64,000 bases of DNA from JAWKOK01 sp963765875 (GTDB lineage Bacteria; Chloroflexota; Anaerolineae; Caldilineales; Caldilineaceae): the NCBI GenBank assembly GCA_963765875.1, contig CAVXYK010000011.1, forward strand, positions 1 to 64,000, in the 5' to 3' direction. Position numbers and translations under genes: made by a program. The notes under the pieces are model-generated. The model saw nothing but the letters and a program-made list of their open reading frames with translations, was not told the DNA's origin and ran no database searches. Positions within the stretch are counted from its first letter, which is position 1. Each line of letters begins with the position of its first letter. Of the stretch, positions 34,445 through 43,277 are shown piece after piece.

Positions 34445-35260
34445 TCAATCGCGGGCCACGCTGACAAAGTCAACCACCTCACGCCACCAGGGCGCATTCG
34501 GCTGAACCGGCCAGCTGTTGTGACCTGCGCCTTCCAGCATCCAGAGTTTCTTGTTGTCCCCCACTGACTCAAACAACCTGAGACTATGTTGGGTCGGAAT
34601 AATCTCATCCTGCTCCGCCACCACAACGGCCACAGGCCCGGCATAGGACGCCAAGTTTTTCACACTGTCATATTGGTCCCGAATGAGCCAACGCGTCGGA
34701 AAAAACCAGTAGATGGCCTGTGCCAGATCGGGCAATGAGTCCCAGGGCGTCACCAGGACCAGGCCCGCAATAGGCGTTTCAATTGACGCAACTACTGCGG
34801 CTGCAACGCCGGCTCCCAGCGATTCTCCCCACAGATAGATGGGGTCGCCGTACTCCTTGTAGGCAAGCTCGACAGTCTCCTTTGCATCGGCAACGAATGT
34901 AGCCTCACTCGGCTTGCCGCTACGTCCGCCATAGCCCGGATACTCGGCCAGAAGCACCCGATAGCCAAGCGGAGCCAGGGCATCTGCATAGTAGCTTCGA
35001 TCCACAGCTCGGCCGGCGTTGCCGTGCAAGACGACGACGGTCGCAACAGCGTCGACCGGGTCCACGCTGACAAACCCACGGTAGTCCCCGGCTGATGCCG
35101 GCCAGAAGGCCAGGCCGGCTGATTGAGCCAGTTCCTCAGATGGGCGTTGCGGATTGGGGAAGTAGAGCATATTCCGCTGCAGAACGAATACGACGGCGAC
35201 AATGGCGCAATAGGCCAGGGTCACGAACAGGATAATCTTCAGGGCAGCAGACATTGGCAT
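34445..35260 (-). CDS. Membrane-anchored alpha/beta hydrolase
   Basis: A 271-residue protein with one N-terminal TM anchor (ALKIILFVTLAYCAIVAVVF), then FPNPQRPSEELAQSAGL, as in BEM46/YfhR-type hydrolases. Oxyanion motif VVLHGNAGRAVDRSYY, a glycine-rich loop AEYPGYGGRSGKPSE, and the nucleophile Ser in LWGESLGAGVAAAV. The Asp is in VVAEQDEIIPTQHSLRLF and the His in LEGAGHNSWP. The triad is complete. It is probably an esterase or thioesterase at the inner-membrane surface. It runs in the same direction as, and 29 bp downstream of, the molybdenum hydroxylase gene, so co-transcription is possible. Confidence 0.85.
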   Translation of the reverse strand: MPMSAALKIILFVTLAYCAIVAVVFVLQRNMLYFPNPQRPSEELAQSAGLAFWPASAGDYRGFVSVDPVDAVATVVVLHGNAGRAVDRSYYADALAPLGYRVLLAEYPGYGGRSGKPSEATFVADAKETVELAYKEYGDPIYLWGESLGAGVAAAVVASIETPIAGLVLVTPWDSLPDLAQAIYWFFPTRWLIRDQYDSVKNLASYAGPVAVVVAEQDEIIPTQHSLRLFESVGDNKKLWMLEGAGHNSWPVQPNAPWWREVVDFVSVARD

Positions 35261-35289
35261 CAGTGATCAGCTTCCACAGGCCAGACCAG

Positions 35290-37563
35290 TCATTGGCGCT
35301 GGGACAGCATCGCCTTCACCAGCCGATCCGGCGACATGGGCAGCTCGGCCAGGCGGACGCCTGTGGCATGATAGATGGCGTTGGCCACTGCACCGGCGGG
35401 CGGCACAATCGGCGTCTCGCCGACCCCACGAACGCCGAAGGGATGGCCGGGATAAGCATTCTCGATCAACTGGGTGTCGATCATGGGCAGGTCGGGCGCG
35501 GTGGGCATGCGGTAGTCGAGCAGGCTGGCGTTGGCCAGGCGACCATCTTCGTCATACCAATAGCCTTCATTGAGCGCCCAGCCAATGCCCTGGGCCACGC
35601 CGCCCTGGATCTGGCCCTGGACATAGGCCGGATGGATGGCCGTGCCCACATCCTGGATGGCGGTGTAGCGTAGGATGGTCACCTTGCCGGTCTCTGCATC
35701 GACCTCCACGTCGACAATGTGAACAGCTGCGGCCCCGCCGTAGTTCTGGGCATCGACCGAGGCGCTGGCCGTCACCGGAGCGCCGCCGTCGGCCACGATC
35801 TTGGCGACCTCAGCGAAGGTTAGGCGCTCATCGCCGGCTGAAAAGGTGTCTCCTCGGAGAATCACGTCGCCTATATCAACATCCCAGAAATCTGCCGCAA
35901 CGGCGGCCATCTGTTGTTGAATCGTCTTGCCCAGTTCGTAGGCAGCAAAGCCCGTTGCATAGGTCGTGCGGCTGCCGCCCGAGGTGTCATTAAAGCCGAT
36001 GAAATCGGTGCCCGCAACCTTAACCGAGACTGCGTCCAGCGGGATGCCCAGGGTCTCGGCCAGCTGCATAGCGACGGCCGTCCGCGATGTACTCAGGTCC
36101 ACCGAACCAACCACCAGGTTGACCGTTCCGTCCTCGTTGACGTTGGCTGAGACGCTGGATTTTGCGCCCCAGTTGGCCCAGAAGGTAGAGGCAACACCGC
36201 GGCCGCGGTTCGGGCCACCCAAAGGCGTCCGGTAGTGAGGATGTTCCTTTGCGGCGTGAATCGTTTCATGATAGCCCATGTGCAGGTGGGGAATGCCATT
36301 GGGACGTCGATCCCCTTCGACCGCGCCGTTGAGCAGGCGAAAGTCCAGCGGATCCATGTCGAGCGCTTCAGCCAGCTCGTCAATGACAGTCTCCGCGGCA
36401 TAGACAGCATTGGTGGCGCCGGGTGCGCGGTAGGAGGCCGTCTTGGGCTTGTTGACCACAACGTCGTAGCCGTTGATGCGCACATTTTCCACCTTGTATG
36501 GCGCCAGTACAACACCAACGCCGCCGGAGACCCAGCCACCGGGAAAGCCACCGGCATCGTAGGCCATGTCGACCTCGGCTGCTGTGATTCGACCCTGGCC
36601 ATCGGCTCCGATCTTGACGCTGATCGAAGAACCGGCGCCTGGCCCTGTGGCCTTGAGAACGTCGGACCGAGTCATGACGATTTTCACAGGCCGGCCGCCG
36701 CTTTTTCGTGAGAGCATCGCGGCCAGCGGCTCCAGATAGACGTCGTTCTTGCCGCCGAAGCCGCCGCCGATCTCCATGGGCGTGACGGTGATGCGACTGA
36801 GCGGCATCTGCAAGATGTCGGCCACCTGTTTGCGGGCGAAGTGGCTGCCCTGTGTACTGCACCAAATCCGTATCTGATTCTCATCGCCCCAGATCGCGGT
36901 GGCGGTGCTGGGCTCGATGTAGCCCTGGTGGACGGTCTGCGTATGAAATTCTCGTTCCACTATCACGGAAGCCTGGGCAAAGCCCGCCTCTAAATCGCCG
37001 CGTTCAGCTTGGACATGGCCTGCGATGTTGGTGGGCGTATCGCCGGTTCGACCCAACGCTTCGGTGCGCAGATTCTCATGCAGGATCGGTGCGTCTTCGT
37101 CCATGGCCTGGCGAGCGTCAAGCACATGGGGCAAGACCTCGTAATCGACCTGAACCAACTTAGCAGCTTCGTCGGCAACATGACGATTGGTTGCAGCCAC
37201 CGCAGCGACAGCGTGGCCATGATAGTACGTCTTGTCATGCGCCAAAATCTGTTGGCCGGCGTAGTCAGCCTTTTCGATGGGAACACCGGTTAACTCAGAG
37301 AGATCCATTGCCGTGACGACGGCCTTTACGCCGGGCAGGGCTTCGGCGGCGCTGGTGTCGATGGCGAGGATGCGTGCGTGGGCGTGTGGGCTGCGCACCA
37401 CCGCGCCGTATAGCATGCCGGGCAGATGGATATCGGCTCCAAACTTGGCGCGACCCGTCACTTTGTCGACCCCGTCCGGTCGGATTGGTCGCGTGCCGAC
37501 GGTCTTGTAGGTATTGGGTGTTGTTGTCTTTTCTATCGTCATGGCTCGGGTCTGCGATTCCAT
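35290..37563 (-). CDS. Xanthine dehydrogenase-family molybdopterin subunit
   Basis: About 757 residues from ATG 37563 (GGAG site; a further upstream Met is less likely). It has the aldehyde oxidase/xanthine dehydrogenase a/b hammerhead (VTGRAKFGADIHLPGMLYGA VVRSPHAHARIL), the cofactor loop GGGFGGKNDVYLEP, and the C-terminal catalytic Glu in GVGETPIVPPAGAVANAIYH. It hydroxylates a heterocycle or aldehyde using Mo-cytosine/guanine dinucleotide. The usual partner subunits (FAD-binding and 2Fe-2S) are not in the window, so the enzyme must use distant partners or be orphaned. No signal peptide is visible, so the cytoplasmic form is expected. Confidence 0.88.
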   Translation of the reverse strand: MESQTRAMTIEKTTTPNTYKTVGTRPIRPDGVDKVTGRAKFGADIHLPGMLYGAVVRSPHAHARILAIDTSAAEALPGVKAVVTAMDLSELTGVPIEKADYAGQQILAHDKTYYHGHAVAAVAATNRHVADEAAKLVQVDYEVLPHVLDARQAMDEDAPILHENLRTEALGRTGDTPTNIAGHVQAERGDLEAGFAQASVIVEREFHTQTVHQGYIEPSTATAIWGDENQIRIWCSTQGSHFARKQVADILQMPLSRITVTPMEIGGGFGGKNDVYLEPLAAMLSRKSGGRPVKIVMTRSDVLKATGPGAGSSISVKIGADGQGRITAAEVDMAYDAGGFPGGWVSGGVGVVLAPYKVENVRINGYDVVVNKPKTASYRAPGATNAVYAAETVIDELAEALDMDPLDFRLLNGAVEGDRRPNGIPHLHMGYHETIHAAKEHPHYRTPLGGPNRGRGVASTFWANWGAKSSVSANVNEDGTVNLVVGSVDLSTSRTAVAMQLAETLGIPLDAVSVKVAGTDFIGFNDTSGGSRTTYATGFAAYELGKTIQQQMAAVAADFWDVDIGDVILRGDTFSAGDERLTFAEVAKIVADGGAPVTASASVDAQNYGGAAAVHIVDVEVDAETGKVTILRYTAIQDVGTAIHPAYVQGQIQGGVAQGIGWALNEGYWYDEDGRLANASLLDYRMPTAPDLPMIDTQLIENAYPGHPFGVRGVGETPIVPPAGAVANAIYHATGVRLAELPMSPDRLVKAMLSQRQ

Positions 37564-37655
37564 GGTGCGCTCCAGTTGAGTCTTCCGCTCTGAAAAAAAA
37601 CGTAAGTTCAAGTCATTTTGATTGAAGACGCGTACGCTACACTCGTCCCACGATG

Positions 37656-38968
37656 TCAGGTGGAAAGAGGATGAGTGTGTCGCAGCGGCATCTCGCCGAC
37701 CGCTTGGTGCTCAGCAGCGTCGGGTGATCTGAGCTGATGTTTCGCCATCAGGCTGCCGTACCAGTTTGCGCCCGGTGCAGCCGTGATGCCATGGAGGATG
37801 ACACTGAGAAAGACAGTGATCATGGTGACATCATAGATGAGTTCGGCCCCGATGATCCCGTCTGTCTCCAGCACCGTGAAGATGTAGAGGATCGAGGCCG
37901 TCCACGCGGGCCAAACCAGCCGACAAATAGGGTCGTGACCGGTCGCACGCCGGAGCCGATGAGGCTCAATGCCACCGGCAACAGGCGCACTACCGTCAGG
38001 CTGAACAGCGCATAGAGAATGACCGGGCCGGTCAAACTATCTAGCGTCAGCGGCAGTAGCACCGCGCCAAAGAGCACAAAGGTGAGCAAAATGAAGAGCT
38101 CGACCTCCGTTTCGAGGTACTCAAACAGCCCTTTGCTGTCCGGCGACTTCTGGGAGGCGCCAGCCACCATACCCATGCAGAAAGCGGCAATGAATCCGTT
38201 GCCGCCCACAAGTTCGGCCAGGCCATAGGTCAACAGAATCAGGCCGTAGACGCTGACTTTCTGAAAGGGAGCCGACATCCAGCCGTGGGTCCGTCCCCAA
38301 TGCACAAAGCGAATACTTAACCATCCAATGCCAACGCCGACAGCGATGCCGCCGATGATCATACCGACTGCGCCAACTAGAGAGGTGACAAGAAACCCTG
38401 TGCCCAGCGTTAGCGCATCGGCTGCCACGGTCAGCGAGATGGCCAGCAGAAGAAAGGGCATGGCAATCCCATCGTTCAGCCCACTTTCGACATTCAATGC
38501 CTGTCGAATGCGTAGCGGCACCTTAGTATTCATCACGACGGACTGGCCCAGACTCGCATCGGTAGGCGCCAGAATGACAGCAAGAATGGCCGCGCCCCAG
38601 AAGCCCAGTTCGCCAAACATCAGATAGGCGACCAGTGTGCCCAGGAGCATGGTTAGGAGCAAACCAACACTGAGTAGACGCTGCGGGAGACCATGGTCGC
38701 CTTTGAGCAGTCGCAGATTGATGCGGGAGGCATCTGAAGCCAGCACTGCGACCAGCGTCAACTCGGCCACTGCGCTTAGGAATGGACTATCCAGATCAAA
38801 GCTGACCCATCCCAGCCCCAGACTGCCTACAGCCATCCCGAGCGCAACGTAGACCATGGGCATCGTAACGACGGTACCCTGGATCCGGCGTGACACGGCT
38901 GCGGATATTAGAATGCAGAGCGATATACCGATTAGGGTGAGTGATTCCATGATGGGACCGATCTTCAA
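37656..38968 (-). CDS. Sodium/proton antiporter (CPA1-type), one frameshift
   Basis: Joined frames give about 437 residues with 12 or more hydrophobic helices (LTLIGISLCILISAAVS; LAVILAPTDASLGQSVVM; LNVESGLNDGIAMPFLLLAI). The two Asp motifs APTDASL and ESGLNDG are the ion-translocation sites of CPA1-type exchangers. A missing base near 37902 changes frame after FVGWFGPRG; the next frame continues with SILYIFTVLETDGIIGAELI and a final helix MITVFLSVILHGITAAPGANWYG. It exchanges Na+ or K+ for H+ across the inner membrane. Its position between the HpaI-like aldolase and the hydroxylase suggests no functional tie. Confidence 0.82.
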
Positions 38969-38990
38969 TCAGAAGCCAGACTTCTTCCCA

Positions 38991-39731
38991 CTATCGGGCC
39001 GGCGCGTCTTCCTGGAAGAGGGTAACGCCCATCTCAATATAGCTCTCCCGTTCCTCAGGTTTTGTGGCGGTGCCCATGGCAATGCGGATGTCGGTATCTT
39101 TCAACTGTTCATTGACGTTGCGCATGCAGTCTTCCACGGTCTGAAGCGGGTAGGACGGGTGACCCTCCAGGCTGAAGCTGAGATCGTTGGGTCCGAATGT
39201 CACCGTGCTGATTCCGGGCTTAGCCAGATTCCTGATATTGGTCACAGCCTCAACAGACTCCACCTGAATGCCGACGATGACATACTCATTCCACCAGGCG
39301 GCGTAGGCCAGGCGATCCATGGCCTTGGCAACGCCGCGCAGGCCCCGGCGTCCGGCACCGCCCCAGCTGCGTCGGCCGACCTGGGGATAGTAGGCATAGG
39401 CAAGGGCGTCATCCACCTCTGCTTCGCCCATGACCTCAGGCACCAGTACGGCGCTGGGACCCATATCCAAATAGTGGCCAACCATGTGGGCGGAGCGTGT
39501 ATGTGGAATCCGAAGCTGTACATCAATGTTCAGGTCTTCAGCAGCGGCACAATAGTCGACAAGCTGCTGTTCGCTAAAGGGCGTATGCTGGGCATCGATC
39601 CAAATGTAGTCATAGCGACCTGTTGCCCAAATATCGGCTAATTCGCTCTTGGTGGTCGTGATCGATCCGCGTAGGGCGACCAGAATTTCGCCCGCCTGTA
39701 TGCGCTGCCTGAGGGTCTTTGACTGAGACAT
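38991..39731 (-). CDS. HpcH/HpaI-family class II aldolase
   Basis: A 246-residue TIM-barrel protein. Signatures: the phosphoenolpyruvate/HpaI start LRQRIQAGEILVALRGSITT, WIDAQHTPFSEQQL (metal/catalytic His), VPEVMGEAEVDDALAYAYYP, GRRSWGGAGRRG, metal Glu in VGIQVESVEAVTNI, and FGPNDLSFSLEG. These aldolases cleave 2-keto-3-deoxy acids such as those produced by the enolase-superfamily dehydratases. It could therefore serve the same catabolic theme as the genes at 24-26 kb, though it is 13 kb away. It lies 22 bp upstream of the antiporter gene on the same strand. Confidence 0.87.
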   Translation of the reverse strand: MSQSKTLRQRIQAGEILVALRGSITTTKSELADIWATGRYDYIWIDAQHTPFSEQQLVDYCAAAEDLNIDVQLRIPHTRSAHMVGHYLDMGPSAVLVPEVMGEAEVDDALAYAYYPQVGRRSWGGAGRRGLRGVAKAMDRLAYAAWWNEYVIVGIQVESVEAVTNIRNLAKPGISTVTFGPNDLSFSLEGHPSYPLQTVEDCMRNVNEQLKDTDIRIAMGTATKPEERESYIEMGVTLFQEDAPAR

Positions 39732-39860
39732 GGTTATTTCCTAGGGATAGACGTTGAAGATGCTGTTGATTGAGAACGGGCTGATTACATGATACAACAG
39801 GAAGTATATCATATGCCCCCAGCAGTCATTGGCGGTAGTCTGTACGTGCCTTCAGTTCAG

Positions 39861-41477
39861 CTATACACGTCGATCATACTCGATCTTGCCGTAGTCGACT
39901 TTGATGATTCGGTTAGCGACATCATAGTAGTGGTCGTCATGGCTGATCACGATTACCAGCTTACCGAGGTCGCGCAACTCAGGCAAGAGCCGACGATAGA
40001 ATAGCTCTTTGAAATCAGGGTCCTGGCCAGCTGCCCATTCATCGAACAGATAGACTGGGCGATTCTCTAGGTATGCGGTGAGCAGTGCCAGACGCTGGCG
40101 TTGACCGGTGGAGAGATCTAGTGTAGAAAGACCACCGTTGCTGGCCTGCACCTTATGTTCTAGTTGGAGCAACTTGAGATAGTTGTTGGCTGCGTCATCA
40201 TTCGCTATGTCTTCCAACCCCAACAACTGATCGAAGAGGAAGAAGTCGGCAAAAACAGCGGAGAACAGTTGGCGATAGTCATCGACATTCTCCGAAGTCA
40301 CCGGTTGACCGTTCCACTCTATTCCCCCTTGCTCAGGCGTATATAGACCTAGCAGCAATTTGGCCAGGGTTGTCTTGCCGCTGCCGTTGCCACCGATCAG
40401 GAAGATCAATTCACCGCTATCCATTGTCAGGTCAATTGGGCCAAGATCAAAGCTGTCCTCTCTGTCCTGCTCCTGATAACAATATTGGAGGCCACACAAT
40501 TGCACACGGACCGGCGGAGTGGCATCCGCCAATGGCTGTGTCGCTCCGACTTTGTCGGATGCCAGGATCATTCCGATCTGTTCCAACTGGTCAGCGGCAA
40601 TAACTGCGTCATTGAGGTAGGGTACAATTGCGAACAATCCATTCATGGAAGTACGTGCGTAGAGAGCGACCAACGCGAAAGTCATGAGAATTGTCTGGCT
40701 AAGCCCCCAAATATTGGCAAGCGCAAAGAGAGCCAGAACAAAAAAGAAGTAGATCGACTGCGTCCAAGACATAGCCAAATGGTGAAGGCTTTGGGAGCGC
40801 AAGATATGTGCTTCATACTGCGACGCGGTTGGCATGATCAGATCGTCAAGAAATGCATTGCGTCGCCCCCGATGCATCTTCAACTCTTTGACGCCTTCAA
40901 TCACCATGCGGTACTGAGAAAACAGCTGGGTCCTGATCTTCACAGCCGCCTTGCGACTACGGTTGGCCCTGTTGCGAAGCCAGATCTGGCCAAGCACAGC
41001 CGGCAGCATCATGATAGCCGCGAGCAGCAGAGTCGGTGGTGAAAGCCAGGCGAGGTACGCAAAGCACCCCACAAGGACAACGCCACTCATCACGGTCGTT
41101 GGAATCAGGTTGAACGCGAGGTTGATCACCTTGACATCATCCGTAAGAGCAGCTATCAGCCGCGATGGGCCAAGTTGCTCAAGTACAGCCAGAGGCGATC
41201 GAAGAATCCGTTTGGTCAAGTCGACACGAAGGCCGTAGGCTGTACCCGCCGTCATGTGCAGCAACAGCCATTTCACCCCAAAGTCGAGCCCAATTACTAG
41301 CAGCGCAACGGCTGCGAACTGCAGGACAAAAATGGCTGTGAACTCATCACCGGAAGTTAGACGTTGGCTGATCAACGCGACAATGGCGACATTAGCAAAT
41401 CCAGCCAGTACACTGGCGACAATTGCAATCCATAGGGTCGTTCGGGGCACATAGCCGAAGAGCTTCCATAGTCTCAT
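39861..41477 (-). CDS. Cyclic-peptide/siderophore ABC exporter (PvdE-like)
   Basis: About 538 residues from ATG 41477, which overlaps the upstream stop (ATGA). Six TM helices precede an ABC domain: Walker A LIGGNGSGKTTLAKLLLG, signature DLSTGQRQRLALL, Walker B VYLFDEWAAGQDPDFKELFY, switch His VISHDDHYYDVANRII. The DEWAAGQDP form and the single-polypeptide layout are typical of the cyclic-peptide exporter family (PvdE/SyrD). These transporters export NRPS products, and the upstream gene is an NRPS remnant, so the substrate was probably a non-ribosomal peptide. The gene itself is intact. Confidence 0.88.
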   Translation of the reverse strand: MRLWKLFGYVPRTTLWIAIVASVLAGFANVAIVALISQRLTSGDEFTAIFVLQFAAVALLVIGLDFGVKWLLLHMTAGTAYGLRVDLTKRILRSPLAVLEQLGPSRLIAALTDDVKVINLAFNLIPTTVMSGVVLVGCFAYLAWLSPPTLLLAAIMMLPAVLGQIWLRNRANRSRKAAVKIRTQLFSQYRMVIEGVKELKMHRGRRNAFLDDLIMPTASQYEAHILRSQSLHHLAMSWTQSIYFFFVLALFALANIWGLSQTILMTFALVALYARTSMNGLFAIVPYLNDAVIAADQLEQIGMILASDKVGATQPLADATPPVRVQLCGLQYCYQEQDREDSFDLGPIDLTMDSGELIFLIGGNGSGKTTLAKLLLGLYTPEQGGIEWNGQPVTSENVDDYRQLFSAVFADFFLFDQLLGLEDIANDDAANNYLKLLQLEHKVQASNGGLSTLDLSTGQRQRLALLTAYLENRPVYLFDEWAAGQDPDFKELFYRRLLPELRDLGKLVIVISHDDHYYDVANRIIKVDYGKIEYDRRV

Positions 41478-41974
41478 GTACGTCTGCCCTGACCTTGCTC
41501 TTCGGCCCACTCATCAACGATTTGCTTGATGCTATCTGCAACGGGTCTAACATTTTCATCGCCACGCAAGAAAGTACTGTGGTTCACTCCTGAAAAATGG
41601 ACCGTCTCCAGGCGTTCCGATAGGTCGGCCCAGCCTCGCTGCAGGCCGTTGACCAAGGGATCCTCGCTCTGAAGCAGGATGAGCTTCATATCTCCAGGTT
41701 CTGCACGATAGTTATGCTGTGCCGGTATATGTATCCGGTAAATCTCTTGGATCGTCTGGAAATGAGGGTCCGACGAGCGGCGTAGCCGCTCCAGCAGCTC
41801 TCGCCGGCGGACCCGCAGTCCTTGCTCAAACGCTGCCGCATTCAAACGTCCCTGGTTAGTGTAGCGAAACTGATTAACGAGTATATCTGACTGCGACGCA
41901 AACAGGCTATGCATCAGCATCAACTGATGCATAGGCGACAGCGGATACGCGTCCTCAACATTCTTCATCTTCAT
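41474..41974 (-). pseudogene. Collapsed NRPS gene: condensation start fused to thioesterase end
   Basis: A 166-residue frame from ATG 41974 (GAGGATT upstream). The first 45 residues (MKMKNVEDAYPLSPMHQLML; FASQSDILVNQFRYTNQGRL NAAAFEQ) are the opening of an NRPS condensation domain. It then jumps directly to the last 100 residues of a thioesterase domain: MKLILLQSEDPLVNGLQRGW, FSGVNHSTFLRGDENVRPVA (catalytic His region). Everything between (condensation core, adenylation, carrier protein, TE start) is missing, with the frame preserved. Either a real in-frame deletion or an assembly collapse between repeated NRPS modules is possible. A small fused protein could still be made. Confidence 0.65.
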
Positions 41975-41975
41975 T

Positions 41976-42215
41976 TCAATAATCCTCAGCGCTGTCGAGC
42001 GTATCCAGCAAGTCAGCAAGGTGGCCGAATTCTTCATTGCCCAGGTCGGCCAGGTCGAAATCTGACGGCGTATGGCCACCCGTTTCCGTCGACAAACAGT
42101 GATCGATGATTTCCTGTAGAGCCGTCACAAACCTCTGTGCCAGTTCAACAATCGTGTCTTGTCTATGGATATCCTGACTGTACTGCCACTCCAGCCCCAC
42201 AAGAATCTCTCTCTA
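41976..42215 (-). pseudogene. C-terminal end of an NRPS condensation/epimerisation module
   Basis: Open frame (about 78 codons) beginning just after a TAG at 42216-42218. LEWQYSQDIHRQDTIVELAQ RFVTALQEIIDHC followed by GGHTPSDFDLADLGNEEFGH is the standard end of an NRPS condensation or epimerisation domain. The preceding 2-4 kb of the enzyme are absent, so this is a 3' stump. The next NRPS fragment starts one base after its stop, in the arrangement of consecutive NRPS subunits. Confidence 0.65.
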
Positions 42216-42381
42216 GTTGCGTTGCGCCTTTATGACCATAGTTCGAACAGCCGGTCTTCTCAATGGCGTGCCATTATCCATGAAACTGAAACGTCCGCAA
42301 TTTTCTTGCCACACAGACCAGGGTAGTCGCACATAGATCCCAAAGGTAGGGCATTGCTGCGGCAAGGTAGAAAAACCACCA

Positions 42382-42458
42382 CTAACAGCGAAAAGCCGGG
42401 AAATTCCTTGGGTCCAGCGACTCAGTTCTCAGCGCCTGATGGCGCTTTTCGCTGTTAG
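42382..42458. repeat. Palindromic repeat, family C core (copy 2)
   Basis: CTAACAGCGAAAAG (42382-42395) and CTTTTCGCTGTTAG (42445-42458) are perfect inverted copies; the inside contains AGCGCCTGATGGCGCT. It lies in the gap between the SGNH esterase and the NRPS stump (42216-42533), which has no gene. Confidence 0.7.
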
Positions 42459-42533
42459 GAGCCGAATTTCATCGGTTACGGACAATCTTTACGCAACAAT
42501 TCTGCCACACATACCGCGTCCCCTTGCAATGGG

Positions 42534-43271
42534 TCACGGCTGCACAGCATTGATCGCTTCAACGACGTATGGATAGAGAGTCTCCACGACAACGGCGTAG
42601 CCTTCGGCTGTGGGGTGAATGAAGTCTGCCTGATTCAGGGTCGGATCAGCGGCCACTCCTTCAAGAAAGAAGGGCACAAGGATGACATCGTAGCCGCCGG
42701 CGACCGTGGGGTAGAGTGCGCGAAAGGCGGTCGTATACTCCTCGCCCATATTTTGCACCATCTCCATACCCGCTAGAACCACCACCGCCCCTTCATCCTG
42801 AAATCGCTCGACCAGTTGCTCCAGATTTTCCTGGGTAAGACTCGGTTCGATGCCGCGCAGGCCATCATTTCCGCCGGTCGCCAGGATCACCACATCCGGC
42901 TGCATGCTCAGAACCCAGTCAACACGAGAGAGCGCGCCGCTGCTGGTTTCGCCACTGCTCCCGGCATTGATCACTGAGATGTTGTAGCCTTCATCCAGCA
43001 ACTCTCGTTCCAGTTGCGCCGGGTAGGCCTGCTCCATGTCAAGACCAAATCCCTCTGTGAGGCTATCACCCATGGCTACGATTACGATTGGCGGTTCAAA
43101 ATTCGCCGGCGTCATCGTGGGCGTCTGCTCGGGTAGGCTGGACGGCGATTGGCCACTGCAGCCGGTCAAGAGTATGGCCATTGCCATGCTTAGCGCCATC
43201 AAGAGACGTGAGCGATAGACTCTGTTACCCGTCCCTTTCTTTCGGAAAATGCCCGTCTCCATCGCTTCCAT
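42534..43271 (-). CDS. SGNH/GDSL lipoprotein esterase (TesA-like)
   Basis: A 245-residue protein starting at ATG 43271, 6 bases after the permease stop. It carries a lipoprotein signal (lipobox LLTGC, Cys at about 38), a Thr/Pro linker, then all SGNH blocks: IVAMGDSLTEGFGLD (Ser), INAGSSGETS (Gly), ATGGNDGLRGI (Asn), DFIHPTAEGYAV (Asp and His). This is the fold of E. coli TesA, a lysophospholipase L1/thioesterase. In Proteobacteria tesA lies next to the ABC pair ybbA-ybbP; the same trio occurs here in one transcription direction. It probably hydrolyses esters released or presented by the transporter (inference). Confidence 0.85.
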   Translation of the reverse strand: MEAMETGIFRKKGTGNRVYRSRLLMALSMAMAILLTGCSGQSPSSLPEQTPTMTPANFEPPIVIVAMGDSLTEGFGLDMEQAYPAQLERELLDEGYNISVINAGSSGETSSGALSRVDWVLSMQPDVVILATGGNDGLRGIEPSLTQENLEQLVERFQDEGAVVVLAGMEMVQNMGEEYTTAFRALYPTVAGGYDVILVPFFLEGVAADPTLNQADFIHPTAEGYAVVVETLYPYVVEAINAVQP

Positions 43272-43277
43272 CGCCCC

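Noticed and set aside
37737..38015. Plus-strand frame opposite the antiporter 3' end
   Set aside because: Antisense to conserved antiporter helices; no independent support.
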